From: Petrosia ficiformis
Taxonomy: Eukaryota > Porifera > Demospongiae > Haplosclerida > Petrosiidae
Length of the DNA: 64,000 nt
Assembly (NCBI GenBank): GCA_947044365.1
Contig: OX345638.1
Span: forward strand, 194,501 to 258,500
Reading direction: 5' to 3'
Of this stretch, positions 23,760 to 37,157 are shown piece after piece (within the stretch, counting starts at the first letter, position 1; each line of letters opens with the position of its first letter). The position numbers and the translations under genes are program-made. The notes beneath the pieces were generated by a model. It worked only from the letters and a program-made list of their open reading frames with translations. It made no database searches and was not told the origin of the DNA.

Positions 23760-26267
23760 TTAAGATAATTTCTCATATGAATTTTTAGTATTTCTCAAAC
23801 GTCCCACAACATAAGCAACCAGAACCACAATAATGAGACCAGCTACGGCACACCCTACAGAAACACCTATGATCAGTCTAATATTAGTATGTTGAGAACA
23901 TTCTACACCTGTAATTTAATAGAGAGTGATTCAGAAGTGATACAGTAATGATTTCATTCTAGCTCACTATCTTGATAATTTCCTGAAGTTGGATTCTTAA
24001 ACTCAAACGCTTGCACTTTAAAATCTGAGATTTTAGCAGACATATTGAAATAGATAGACTCATTGTTTGCGTCTGTATCAGGAGTTAATTGAATGCTTCT
24101 ATTCTGTTCACAATGATATGATTGTTTAAAATCCAAATTATTAATATAACTCTCCTTTGAATAGATACCAGTAATATTACCTAAAGTGAAAAAAATGAGT
24201 CTGTTCACATAATGATGACCTTAAAATTATGATATGATGACTTTATATGTAATATAGTATATAGTTTAATGTCATAAGGTTAATACATGATTATACTGTA
24301 ACTCAATAATGAAGCCATGGATTGAAATTTTACATACACAAAAAAGAGCGGGAAGGATAATTACCTTAAGGACACGTTTAAAAACGGGTACTAAATTTAG
24401 CGTTTTTAGCGAGAAGCATCAAAAACGCTAATTTTAGTAATCGCAAAAATAGAATTTACTATAGTGAAAATTTCAAAATTTCGTATAATTAGATAATTTC
24501 CATCAGAGCTAGAGTTCGAGTCTTCGTCCTCGGGAACGATCTCGTCTTCTCCATGATCAGCGTTTATTCTTCTGAGAATATCTGCATTAGCATCTTCAAA
24601 TCTTCCTTCTACTGGCTCCTTGTACTTCTCGCTGACCAAAGATTCATACTTCTTGATGTTAATGTTTCATACAATTGTTGTTAATAATGGGAATTATGTA
24701 ACACCAAAGTTAAAATAGCTAAAATTAGTACCAGCCAAAAGTAGTAGGTCCCAAAACCGCTAAATTTAGTACCCGTTTTTAAACGTGTCCTTAAGGTATA
24801 TGAAAATAGTTAACAAGATTGTTTGTCATTCAAAACTAAATTTTTCAGAGGACAAGGTGAACATGAATGACCTTTAGTTACTAATTCAAATCAACAAACC
24901 TGCTGTTGGTGTGACATTAACAAATGCTTTATTAACATCAACAGACAATCCTAGTTCACTGATTTTCCATTTTTTATTATTATTCTAATAGAATTGAGAG
25001 TTTATTAATTCATATCACTATAAAATATACACTATATAATTATTAATTGTATAGACACATAAACTCACAGCTTTAAATATGAAAGTCATAACATAGCTCT
25101 CCCATGTTATATTCATAGTAATATTACGATTCCCATGAGCAGTAAGTTTATCACAATCTCCAGTGGCATTAGCTTGTGCACAATTCATAAAAAAGTCTGC
25201 AATAGCACTCTAAAATAAAATGAAAGCTTAAAATATTAATTTGTTTTGGAATGCATGAATTTTGGCAATGTGGTAGTTTCGAGGCTATACGTTAGTGAAG
25301 AAGGGACATCCCTGCTTCACTAACATATACCCTCGATGTGGTTAATGTGTTAGTACTGGTATAGTCTAACACTGCATGGTAATATGAGAGAACATGATTG
25401 ATTTAATAAGTTTGGGTGTTTTGTATGGTTTTCATGTACTACAATCAAGATAGATAAATTCATGATTAATTTTAATTCAACATGTGTAGGTGATAGCCAG
25501 TGGATTCCACATACACTTATTCTTAAGAGGTGTTGGTTTAAAGTATATATTATATATAAACTCATGTTTAATGACAAGATAGTAATACTACTGGTATTAC
25601 AAGAGCCGGGCTCCTGGTATCACATAGTCTAGTCTCTGCGGAAAGATGAGAAGGTCTAGGGACATTCATATACTATCACTTAATCACTCTACTAGTCATA
25701 GTAAAGGTAGACTGATGTGTAGAACATTGGTCATGGAGTAGACAAGCATAATGGCCACTTTCTATATCTAACCTGCCGATAAACAATTATTACATTCCAT
25801 AGTGATCACATGACAGTTTTCCTGCGATCTGATTGGCCTGCAAATATAGTTGCAGCTAGTACAAATATGTAAATATGTATATCCCCAGCTCCCATCATCT
25901 TTCCACGGAGATCTGGTCATGCCAGACTACAGGTATAACATACATGCATATATATACGTATATATACCTCTGTTGTGTTTTGATCAACAGTCTTATTGTA
26001 TCCAATTTTAAACTCTGCAGTGATATTCATTCTCACACACACTACAGAATCATTGCCTAACACAAACCCACAATTCTCATGAGATGGATTCTTACATTGA
26101 CCTGTGGAACAAGTTTGGAATCAACTTTTTATATTGTTTATCAACAGATTTACCCAACTACACATAATTTCATTACATACACTTTTTACTAATTATAATT
26201 ATATCCAAAACTCACCTACTTGTATTATTACTAAACTTAGTAACACACTCACTAATAACTTCTCCAT
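23760..26267 (-). CDS. LAMP-like protein B
   Basis: Exons: 26267-26216, 26101-25968, 25209-25069, 24984-24900, 24180-23968, 23908-23760; 257 residues. Signal peptide MEKLLVSVLLSLVIIQV. The luminal LAMP domain includes VVCVRMNITAEFKIGYNKTV, nearly identical to copy A, and SYHCEQNRSIQL. The membrane span IIGVSVGCAVAGLIIVVLVA is followed by YVVGRLRNTKNSYEKLS, giving YEKL as the tyrosine sorting signal. Exon number and phases match the other three copies. Intron 3 (758 bp) has no recognised feature. Intron 4 contains a MITE inserted into an older repeat that also occurs at 61 kb. Only 122 bp separate its ATG from the stop of copy C, and 228 bp separate its stop from the outermost ATG of copy A. 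Confidence 0.9.
24364..24795. mobile_element. 432-bp MITE with long terminal inverted repeats and TA duplication
   Basis: Perfect inverted ends start CCTTAAGGACACGTTTAAAA and continue for about 40 bp (CGGGTACTAAATTTAGCG). The element is flanked by TA on both sides. An uninterrupted version of the flanking sequence exists at 61.73 kb, confirming insertion with a TA target duplication. A 77-codon acidic open frame (24639-24406, minus) lies inside. The TA duplication fits the Tc1/mariner or related DNA transposon groups; the exact superfamily is not determined. Confidence 0.9.
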
Positions 26268-26389
26268 TTTGCAGTTTACACACATAAGAGTGGGTGGAGC
26301 CAATTATAATTAATTAAATTTAATATAATAATAAATACATACAAAATACAGATCAAAAGTCACAGCTGTGTCATGTGTCGATCACATGA

Positions 26390-28426
26390 CTAAGACAATG
26401 TCTCGTACGATTTCTTTTTACAATAATTTCTCAAACGTCCGATAATGTAAATACATAGCACAATGATTACAAGCACCGCTAGACAAGCACCAACTGCTAT
26501 AGGCACGATATTAGAACCATTTATATCTTTGTTACATCGCACATCTACAGAAAGAAATGGATTTATATACATTTTACTAGTGATTAACACAACACTTATA
26601 TAATTATTATATATACTGATTTTTAAGATTGTAATTAATCCCATGTCTCATTCCCATGTCTCATTCCCATGTTACTTACAGCTTCCATAATTCCCTTCAA
26701 TTTTATTCCCAAACTCAAAAGCTTGCACTTTGAAATGTGAGATACTAGCAGACATAAATGTGATGTGATCAGATTCTTTTTTGTTGAGATTAAAGTCAAA
26801 GTTTTTTTCACTTTTGCAATAATAAGAATGCTTCAGATCTGTTGTTTGAATTAAGTATTTTTCATTATCCTGTGTACCTGTAACAACACCTAAATGGGCA
26901 TTAAATAGAATATACTATCATTCAATGGGCATTAATAGGAATAACATACCTCTTGTTGAATCATTAAACACTTCACTAACATCGACAGACAGCGCTATTT
27001 CACTAATGTTCCATTGATTATAACCTGTCTTAAAATGCTGTTAGAACAATAAAGAATAATTAATAATAATTAAATTACAATCATATAGCTTAATTGATAT
27101 ATACAGACTGAAGCACAGTATGAAGCCTCATACCCAGGCTCCCAGATTAGAGCTCTTTCTCATATCAGATAGCCTAGGATGAGTCTATTTATACAGATTA
27201 CCATTTGAGATTATATTGTACATTTGGAAGTGATTGAAACATTAATTCATAATTGTTTAAATACTCTTTATTCGTATGCAGTAATTAATAGATATCTAAC
27301 TTCCAGAATACATTTTCAATGGCTTCCTGCATACATCATTTTTATTTAAGGAACAGACACACAGAGATACATACACACACACATATATATAAATACACAC
27401 ATAGATACATACACACATACACACAGATACACACATATACACACACATATATATAAATACACACATAGATACATACACACATAGATACATCATATACACA
27501 CATACATACACATACAGACACACATTATAGTATATATAGTATACATGTATACACATACACACATAAACTCACAGCTAAAAATGTATATGTTAAAACATAC
27601 TCCTCATTATCACCCCATGTTAAATTCATTTGTGTTCTTTTATATCCTTTATGATGCTTATGATTACAATATCCAGTGATGATAGTACAATCTCCAGTGA
27701 TATTAGTTGTATTACATGCTGATGGAATAACTATATGTACAGTCTAAAATGAAATGAAGAATTATGAGAAAGGTTATTCACAATGCAATCAACATTTTAA
27801 ATACCAGAATGTATTGCATACATACCAGACTGGGGTCAATTAGAATGTAGTGTAATATATTACTAATACAAACCTCTTAAGTCATATAATATAGTATTAT
27901 TACTATTAATTTACCTCCTAAGTCATGCAGTGTAATATATTACTATTACTGATATTACTTCAGTTTTTAATTACTTATTACTATTACTCCACGGCTGATC
28001 GATACATTATAATTAAGTATATATACATACATACATAATTATAATAATTATATCTGAAGTCAACACATCTATATACAAGATATCACAATTATAATAAAAA
28101 CCGGTTTCTCAAACTAGTATATTTATACCTTTGTTTTGTTATTAACAGTACTACTATAACCAACTCTAAACTGTGCAGCAATATTCATTCGTACACACAC
28201 AGAATCATTATTTGTTGCATTCCTCAACACAAATTCATGAATCTCATTTTTGGTTGAATTATTACATAGTCCTGAGGGAATAGATCACATGATAGTCACT
28301 GAGTACATATAATTATATGAATGAACAGATATTACAAAAACCACCAGTGTGTGTGTGTGTTCATTCTTCATACTCACCCACTATCACTAAAGTTAGACTT
28401 ACAGCAACTATCAACAACTTGGCCAT
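26390..28426 (-). CDS. LAMP-like protein C
   Basis: Exons: 28426-28378, 28271-28129, 27743-27573, 27037-26950, 26889-26680, 26544-26390; 271 residues. Signal peptide MAKLLIVAVSLTLVIV. Luminal landmarks are SVCVRMNIAAQFRVGY, MNLTWGDNEEYVLTYTF and SYYCKSEKN. The membrane span PIAVGACLAVLVIIVLCIYI runs into IGRLRNYCKKKSYETLS, with YETL as the sorting motif. PIAVG and the IGRLR stop-transfer text closely mirror human LAMP1 (PIAVGG, LVGRKR). The third exon is longer than in its paralogues because of a His/Lys-rich loop (YCNHKHHKGYK). Intron 3 carries a (TACACA) microsatellite. The first two bases of the acceptor-side codon in each junction keep the shared phase pattern. Confidence 0.9.
27340..27570. 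repeat. TACACA/ACATAGATAC-rich microsatellite
   Basis: Imperfect hexa- to tetranucleotide repeat in LAMP-C intron 3. The 300 bp before it (27040-27340) hold no recognised feature. Confidence 0.88.
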
Positions 28427-28900
28427 TGTTTCTTGTATCACGTGCCTCCTTGGCCACGCCCTCCTAACTTTACTAGTACAGTTCTTGACTGTCATGAGTG
28501 CATCATGTATTCATCACATGTTCTTACAAACAAGATGGCAATTACCTACATATACTACACTCAAGAATAATTTCAATAAAATTAGTGTATCATACTTAAT
28601 TAATTCTCTTTACAAGGTCACATGACCTTTCCACGTCAGCTGATCTTAGTATTATTATAAATTTTATAATGTGCAAAGAAATTACATCAATACTTAGATA
28701 ATAACATTAATACTTATAAAATACAAACAAGAGAAAAAAACATGGACAAATCATATGTTAATCACATGACTATCACATGTTCTTGACAAACAAGATAGCA
28801 AATACATGCACTAGAAACACTCTTAGGTAATGTTACATAATAATGTGCAACGCCTTGATAATTATTATTAATAGAGTGTACACTCAGAGATACATGCATT

Positions 28901-30625
28901 TCAAGACAGTGCTTCATAGGAGCTTTGTTTACGACTCCTCAAACGTCCGATAATGTAGGCTACAAGTACAATAATGACAAGACCTGCCAGGGCCGCACCT
29001 ACTGCTATAGGAACAATCTTTGATCCTTTGATATCCTTACTACATCGAGCAGCTACAGAGGAGAGAAAAGGACACTTATAAACATTAATACGTTAGGAGT
29101 GGAATGGATCCAGATAATACAAACTGAGAAGATCTGTATCTGTTAATGTTTGCACAGATGCAGAAACCAAACACATGACATTGTAATAAAATAATGGCAG
29201 ATAATTTTGTTGCTAAAAATTACGGGAAAAGATTGACGTTACATTTAATCTATTATTATGCTTCTAAGATATTGTTGACGTCCTAAACAAAATGGTGGGA
29301 TGGTGAGCAACTAGCATCTGTTTTTGATAACATATAATGAGTGAATGGATATCCAGATACTAAAACACAATATCTATTGTGAATAAACACAACTTACCAC
29401 TTCCAAAATCCCCTTTAGTGGAATTATTAAACTCAAAAGCTTGCACTTTGAAATGTGAGATGGTGGCAGACATAGAGGTAATAACCTTTTGATTCTTCAA
29501 TTTGAAATCAAGGGTGTTCTCACTGTTACAATAATAATAACGTTTATAATCCAGTCTTCCAAATAGGTTCTTCTGACCAGAGATAGTACCAGTAGCATCT
29601 AAAGAAATAAAATATAAATTACACGGGCATTAAATGGAATTATTAACAAACTTGTTTCATCATTTGTGGCATTTTTAAATTCACTAGCACCGGTGTCAAC
29701 AGACAGAGATACTTCAGAGATTTCCCATTGTTTACTGCCTTTCTTGTAGTTCTGAGGAGAGTTAATGAAAAGATATATATAACAACATGGCCATTATAAT
29801 TCATAAACACATGATCAGAAGGTCAATTTAGTCAACCAATGAATTTTGTTGTATATCGCTTCAAACTAGATGAGTGCTCTAAGTTGCTGACTTAGTCATT
29901 GTATGTAAATATTTTTAGTAATTTTCAACATTTTAAGAAAGAAAAGGTGTTCTATGTCTGCTCAGTGGTGACGATTAATGATTGATGATGAATTTCTCAT
30001 GTGTGAAACACAAGTAGCGTAATACAACTATTTGCTTTCTCATTCTAAAAAATTCTTGTATAACTTCATTAGCACACACACACAACAGTTACATACTAAC
30101 ACAAACTCACAGCTTCAAATTCATAAGTCAAAACATAATCATCATCACCCCACGGAATATTCATTGTAAGATTTCTTTTCTTGTTAACTTCAGGTGTATA
30201 CTCTCCATTCAGATTATCATTAGCTTCAGTACAATTAATCGAAAAATTAGCTTCAGCAGTCTAAAATAGAAATCGTATATATCAATAAAATGACAAACCA
30301 GTTTCATAAACTAGCATTGTACCTTTATGGTGCCGTTAACAGTTTTGTTGTATTTAACTTTAAAATCTGCAGTGATATCCATTCTAACCCACACTTCATC
30401 GCTCGTTTTATTTCTTAATACCAATTGACAGTTTTCAGAATTCTTGCAAAGACCTGAAAAACATAATATAAATATAATGACATACACACAAAAGATTTAC
30501 ATACCACCCACCACTACCCGCCATTTTATCTCAATCAAATTCCAGTTTTACTCTTAATGCGTATATACAAACTCACCTACAATTACTAAAGTTAGAAACA
30601 CAGCAAATACAAGTAGTTTAGCCAT
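28901..30625 (-). CDS. LAMP-like protein D
   Basis: Exons: 30625-30577, 30453-30323, 30260-30111, 29751-29652, 29598-29398, 29052-28901; 260 residues. Signal peptide MAKLLVFAVFLTLVIV is almost the same as in copy C. The luminal domain has VWVRMDITADFKVKYNKTV, MNIPWGDDDYVLTYEF and YYYCNSEN. The membrane segment KIVPIAVGAALAGLVIIVLV and tail YIIGRLRSRKQSSYEALS end in YEAL. This copy is the closest of the four to vertebrate LAMP1 around the membrane span. It is the 5'-most member of the array; its stop lies 474 bp upstream of the ATG of copy C. The 353 bp between its start and the end of WDR44 show no gene and presumably hold its promoter. Confidence 0.9.
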
Positions 30626-30978
30626 TATATTTGAGGTCAATAGTCTCTCTTTGGAGAAATCTTGTCGCCTTCTTTATCAGCTAAGGTCGTTGATTCCCTG
30701 TGAGCACTGCGGGTAACGTGAGCTAAATCATGTGACTATGACAGTATGACGTCATAAACAAATTTTTTTACCGCTCAACTACAAAAATTTAGTAAATTAA
30801 AATCAAATTTTTGCAAAAAAATCTCTTGCAAACAATGCAAGCACAAATTTAAAATAAAATATGGTTTGAAAAAAGGTATTACTGACAATATCGCACATGT
30901 GTATCTTACATAATAATTGCAGCTGTATATCACATGACAATTCACATGACCATCGACTCCTACTGTGCTATCATGCAA

Positions 30979-32377
30979 TTATAACACATCACTGTTAACA
31001 TATACTTTAATACGTCCTTGATAGTCACCAGCTATCACAACTTCACCAATGTCTCTTAAACCTTCGTCCACTGTAATACCAGGAACAGGGGCAAATGCAA
31101 CAGCTGTCACTGGAGCAGAGTGTGCTGTGTGGAGAAAGAAGAGAAGATGAAGAGAGGTGAGAGAGGTGAGAGAGTCAGAGAGGAGTTTGTGTGTAATTGT
31201 TGAGACTAGGAAATTAAACTTTTGGAGTAAATCAAGTCACATGATTAGTCACATGACTAACCAGAAAAACTCTCATAATAATCATTTCTGTCCCTGCGTA
31301 CTGACGATAGGATGTTAAAATCATGATGTGTCTTCCATACATATATATAATTGTCCTCAGATCCACAAACAATATATTCACCTTCTCGACTGGAATAAAC
31401 AGACAAATAATGATACATGCTGTGAATATATCAATCCATAAATCAATTCATCCAACCACCATCCATAAACCCACCCACCCATCTGTCCGTCCATCCATCC
31501 ATCCATCCATCCAATCCATCCATTCATCTATCCATCCATCCATCCATCCATTCATCCATCCATCCATCCACCCACCCACCCATCCATCCATCCATCCCAT
31601 CCACCCACACATCCATTCATCCATCCATCCATCCACCCACCCACCCATCCATCCATCCATCCCATCCACCCACACATCCATTCATCCCATCCATCCATCC
31701 ATCCATCCATCCATCCATCCATCTATCCAGTGTTATTATCGACCTGAATGTTGCTTTAATTTGACTGCTACTGTTAAGACATCCTTTATATTTACAAGTC
31801 AATGAGTGATCACGAAGATTATATAATCTTAGACGAGAATCATTAGATGTTACTAATATCTGAAATATGGATCAATAGATGAATAAATGGATGGAAGGAT
31901 GGATGGATGGATGGATGGAGGGATGGATGGATGGATGGATGGATGGATGGATGGAGGGATGGATGGATGGATGGATGGATGGATGGATGGATGGATGGAT
32001 GGAGGGATGGATGGATGGATGGATGGATGGATGGATGGATGGATGGATGGATGGAAGGATGGATGGATGGATGGATGGATGGATGGATGGATGGAGGGAT
32101 GGATGGATGGATGGATGGACGGGTGGACGCCTGGACGAATGGATGGATAGATGGAGGGGTGGACAGATAGATGATCTACTATTAATTAACCTTATCTTCT
32201 CCAGGTAGTGGTTCTATCCCACTAATTTTTCTCCCTCTATTTTTACCATGACGAGATCGAACATGAATCTGTGTGTGATACTTTAAGTGCTATTAAGAGA
32301 ATAATATTAGAATAATGATGTGTACGTATATACATGCTGTGTGTGTGTGTGTGAGTGTGTATGTGTGTATGTGTGTA

Positions 32378-32416
<39 letters not shown>

Positions 32417-34241
32417 CTCTGTTTCATAAAAGATACATCTCCCATCATATGTACCAGCCACAGCTAGTTTACCATTCATACAAAAATTAGCTGCTGTTAT
32501 TAAATGAGAACCTAGGTGAGGAGTATGGGTATGAGGATGAGGAGATGTTGTGATAATTATTAACATATTACATTTATTATTAAATGAGAACCTAGGTGAG
32601 GAGTATGGGTAGGAGGATGAGGAGATGTTGTGATAATTATTAACATATTATTACATTTACCTACTCCCTCAATTTCATTCCACAAAGCCACTTTTTTATC
32701 AGGAATATTCCATAAACGAAGCTTACCATCTAATGATCCACTAAGAAAATAACGATCATCCTTATATATATATGTATATAAATAGATAAATAGATAGATA
32801 GATAGATAGATAGATAGAAAGAGAGAGAGAGATAGAAGGAAAAAGAGAGTGAGTGAGTGATGATGAAGCAAAAGTTGTGCTATTCCCACGAGTTTATGTA
32901 AATTAATTAATGAACAATGAATACTTATCATAACAGGTATGTAAATATGTACATATACATATATATGTACATGTACATATATATGTATATGTACATATAC
33001 ATATATATGTACATGACTACATGTACATATATATGTATAAGTTATAATTATACATTATATGCACATATATATATAATAGCATATGTATGTACATGTACAT
33101 GTATAATTATACATGTATGTACATGTACATATTATATATGTACATGTGCATATATATGTACATGTACATGTATATGTATATGTACATGTACATATATATG
33201 TATAATGCATATGTATGTACATGTACATGTATATGTATATGTACATGTACATATATATGTATAATGCATATGTATGTACATGTACATGTACATGTATATG
33301 TATATGTACATGTACATATATATGTATAATGCATATATATGTACATGTACATGTATATATGCATGTTATAACATACCCTAGGATGAAATGCAATGGCAGT
33401 TACAAAGTCCACGTGTTGAAAACAACAGAGACATTCTTTACGAGATATATGCCATAGCCTGTAATGAATATCATTAAATAATAACTCCAACCAGAACTAT
33501 GAAATTAATACATAACTTTGATCAGACAATGAATATAATTAAACAATACATGTTGTGTTATCATTACCTCACTGTCTTGTCCATTGATGAACTCAGAAGA
33601 AAAAAATTCTACAAAATGAAATTACTGACTCAGACAAACAAACAAACAAACATACAAATATCGGAACATATATCGGAACATATATCGGAACAGATACAAA
33701 CATATGAAAAGATAGGTGAACTGACCTTTGACCATGATAAATCTAAAACATCAGCACTATGACCACAATAGGTACATAATGGCTGTTCTAGGAATGGTTT
33801 AAGAGTTGAGGGATCTTCATCCTATAGGAATGGGAATGGGAATGGGAATGAAAATGGAGATTGGAATGAGAATGTGAATAGAATGAAGAAGGCTCACTGG
33901 ATCTGAACTATGACTACTAGTGACACTAGATTTCTCACTAAGACTATCAGCACTTGAGTGGACCCCTGTGAGGAAGAACAGGAATAATTAGATACACAAA
34001 AACGATATTACTAAGTCTGGCCCTGTATGATATCATAATGATGTCATCATAATATTAATGAGTAATAATATTAGTTAAAGCACCCATATGAGTGCTGCAC
34101 AGGAACTTGTCATTATATAATTATGTATAATTAGTGTCTTACCCATTCTTGCATATTTCACTTGAAGCTCATGAAAGAACGAATATGCATTACGTAATAC
34201 CCATACTTTCTAAAGAGGTATGTAAGAGGAAGTCAGAGGGT

Positions 34242-34274
<33 letters not shown>

Positions 34275-34575
34275 AGTGAGGAGGAGGAGGAGAAGGAAGA
34301 GGAAGAGAGCGAGGAGAAGGAGGAGGAGGAGGAAGAGGAGAAGGAAGAGGAAGAGGGTGAGGAGTAGGAGGAGGAGGAGGAAGAGGGTGAGGAGGAGGAG
34401 GAGGAGGAGGAGGAGGTGAAGAAGGAGGTGGAGGAAAGGTTGAATCATAAGACATTAGTATTCATATAATTTACTTACAACAATACTATCTTGACCTGCT
34501 GTTGCTAATAATCGTCCACATATTGAAAATTCTATCACCCAAACAGCTCTCTATTAGTCAGAACAGACATACATG

Positions 34576-34630
<55 letters not shown>

Positions 34631-35165
34631 ACAGAGAGATATACTCACCGACTCATGTCCTAAGGTATGTGTTAAGTCCTGTTTTAATCTAATCTTCTCA
34701 AAATCTAGACTCCCTTTATTATGAGACGCTTGTTTATACTGTGAATATCAATATATCAATACCAGTTTGACTAGTTTAATAAACCTGTTTACTTTGACAG
34801 TTTTTTGATCATGTTCAGGGGAAGGATCTTCATCTGATCCTGACTGGTTATCACCACGACTACGACCATCACCTTTGTGCTTTCTATCACGTCCCTTCAC
34901 AAAGAACTTCTTAACAAACCTCTTCTTCCTACAAAAAAAATTAGTATAAAAAATTAGTATATACATACATATGTACATATGTACATATGTACATACATAC
35001 ATATGTACATATGTGCATACGTACATACATACATATATACATACATACATACATATATACATACATACATACATGTACATACATACATACATACATACAT
35101 GTACATATATACACACATACGTACATACATACATACATATATACACACATACGTACATACATACA

Positions 35166-35199
<34 letters not shown>

Positions 35200-35209
35200 C
35201 ACACATACG

Positions 35210-35243
<34 letters not shown>

Positions 35244-35269
35244 CATACATACATACATACATACGTACA

Positions 35270-35301
<32 letters not shown>

Positions 35302-37050
35302 CCTTGGCTTTCTTTGACTAGATCCTTCATTCATTTCATTATCTCCATCCAGTTCATCACCTAATCCACCTTCCCAACTAATAATATAATAATATAAACC
35401 ACACCTATTACCACACTAATGACTAAATACCTGTCCGATAGTTCTTTAGCTCTTTGTAGACACTGATGATCCACAGGGTTCTTACCACTCTTAGGAATTC
35501 TCTGTTCAGCCAAACTAAGTGGAAACTTCTCTCCAGTATCGAGATTCTTAACATACGTTGCTTCAAGAATTTGCTGGAATATTATAGTAACACATTCAGT
35601 GATAGTAGCATGATGATACTATTAATAGTAACACATTTAGTATGATGATACTATTAATAGTAACACATTCAGTGATAGTAGCATGATGATACTATTTATA
35701 GTAACACATTCAGTGATGGTAGCATGATACTATTAATAGTAACACAATTAGTGATAGTAGCATGACGATACTACTAATAGTAACACATTCAGTGATGGTA
35801 GCATGATGATACTACTAATAGTAACACATTCAGTGATAGTAGCATTGATGATACTATTAATAGTAACTCATTCAATGATAGTAGCATGATGATACTATTT
35901 ATAGTAACTCATTCAGTGATAGTAGCATGATGATACTATTAGTAGTAACACATTCAATGACAGTAGCATGATGATACTATTAATAGTAACACATTCAGTG
36001 ATAGTAGCATGATGATACTATTTATAGTAACTCATTCAGTGATAGTAGCATGATGATACTATTAGTAGTAACACATTCAATGACAGTAGCATGATGATAC
36101 TATTAATAGTAACACATTCAGTGATAGTAGCATGATGATACTATTTATAGTAACACATTCAGTGATAGTAGCATGATACTATTAATAGTAACACAATTAG
36201 TGATAGTAGCATGATGATACTATTAATAGTAACACATTCAGTAATAGTAGCATGATGATACTATTTATAGTAACACATTCAGTGATAGTAGCATAATAAT
36301 ACTATTAATAGTAACACATTCAGTAATAGTAGCATGATGATACTATTTATAGTAACACATTCAGTGATAGTAGCATGATGATACTATTAATAGTAACACA
36401 ATTAGCAATAGTAGCATAATGTTACTATTAATAGTAACATATTCAGTGATAATATAATCATTATGATATCACTAGTAATAATATTACTATTAACTCACAG
36501 AATCTGATGGTAGAGGTCCACTATCATCTTTCTCCCCTGTCCTGTCTGTTACTTTCTCTTCCTCCTTTTCCTCCTCCTCCTCCTCTTCCTCCTCTGAGGG
36601 TACCTGCAGAACAACATCCACACTATCACACAACAGATTATCACCATCCACACTCTCATCATCAGAGTAGATAACAAGACCTTCTCTCGTATCATTAGAT
36701 CCAACAGCTCTTGATAAAAACATATCATTAGATTCAACTTCTTCAGAATTATCAAACATTTCATTACTAAATTCAAGACTGGTGTCAGGTTCGATAGAAA
36801 TTGAAGGACTATTTGATAAACGAGTCTTTGACTTCACCAGTTCCTCTACTATTACTTCAGTATCCTTTATACTCTCAAACCCTTCCTGACTATCTCTGTG
36901 AATTGGTGTTGAGTTATCGGATTCACTTTGCTCTTTATTTTCTTTATCTTTGTACTGGACATTGGGCCTTTCTCCACGAGGCCAGGAAAATGTGTTTGCT
37001 CGGCGTTTTTCATCAGTGTTCAATGATAGCTTATGGTCAGTAAAAGGCTT

Positions 37051-37082
<32 letters not shown>

Positions 37083-37119
37083 TAGATAGATAGAAAGATA
37101 GATAGATAGATAGATAGAG

Positions 37120-37157
<38 letters not shown>

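Noticed and set aside
31323..31805. 160-codon frame with IHPSIHPS
   Set aside because: (CCAT)n array in a WDR44 intron overlapping antisense of real exons.
33501..33762. 87-codon + frame near WDR44
   Set aside because: Antisense across two WDR44 exons and their intron; no recognisable product.
34134..34455. Acidic Glu-rich and proline-rich frames
   Set aside because: Both strands of a GAG/GAA purine tract in a WDR44 intron.
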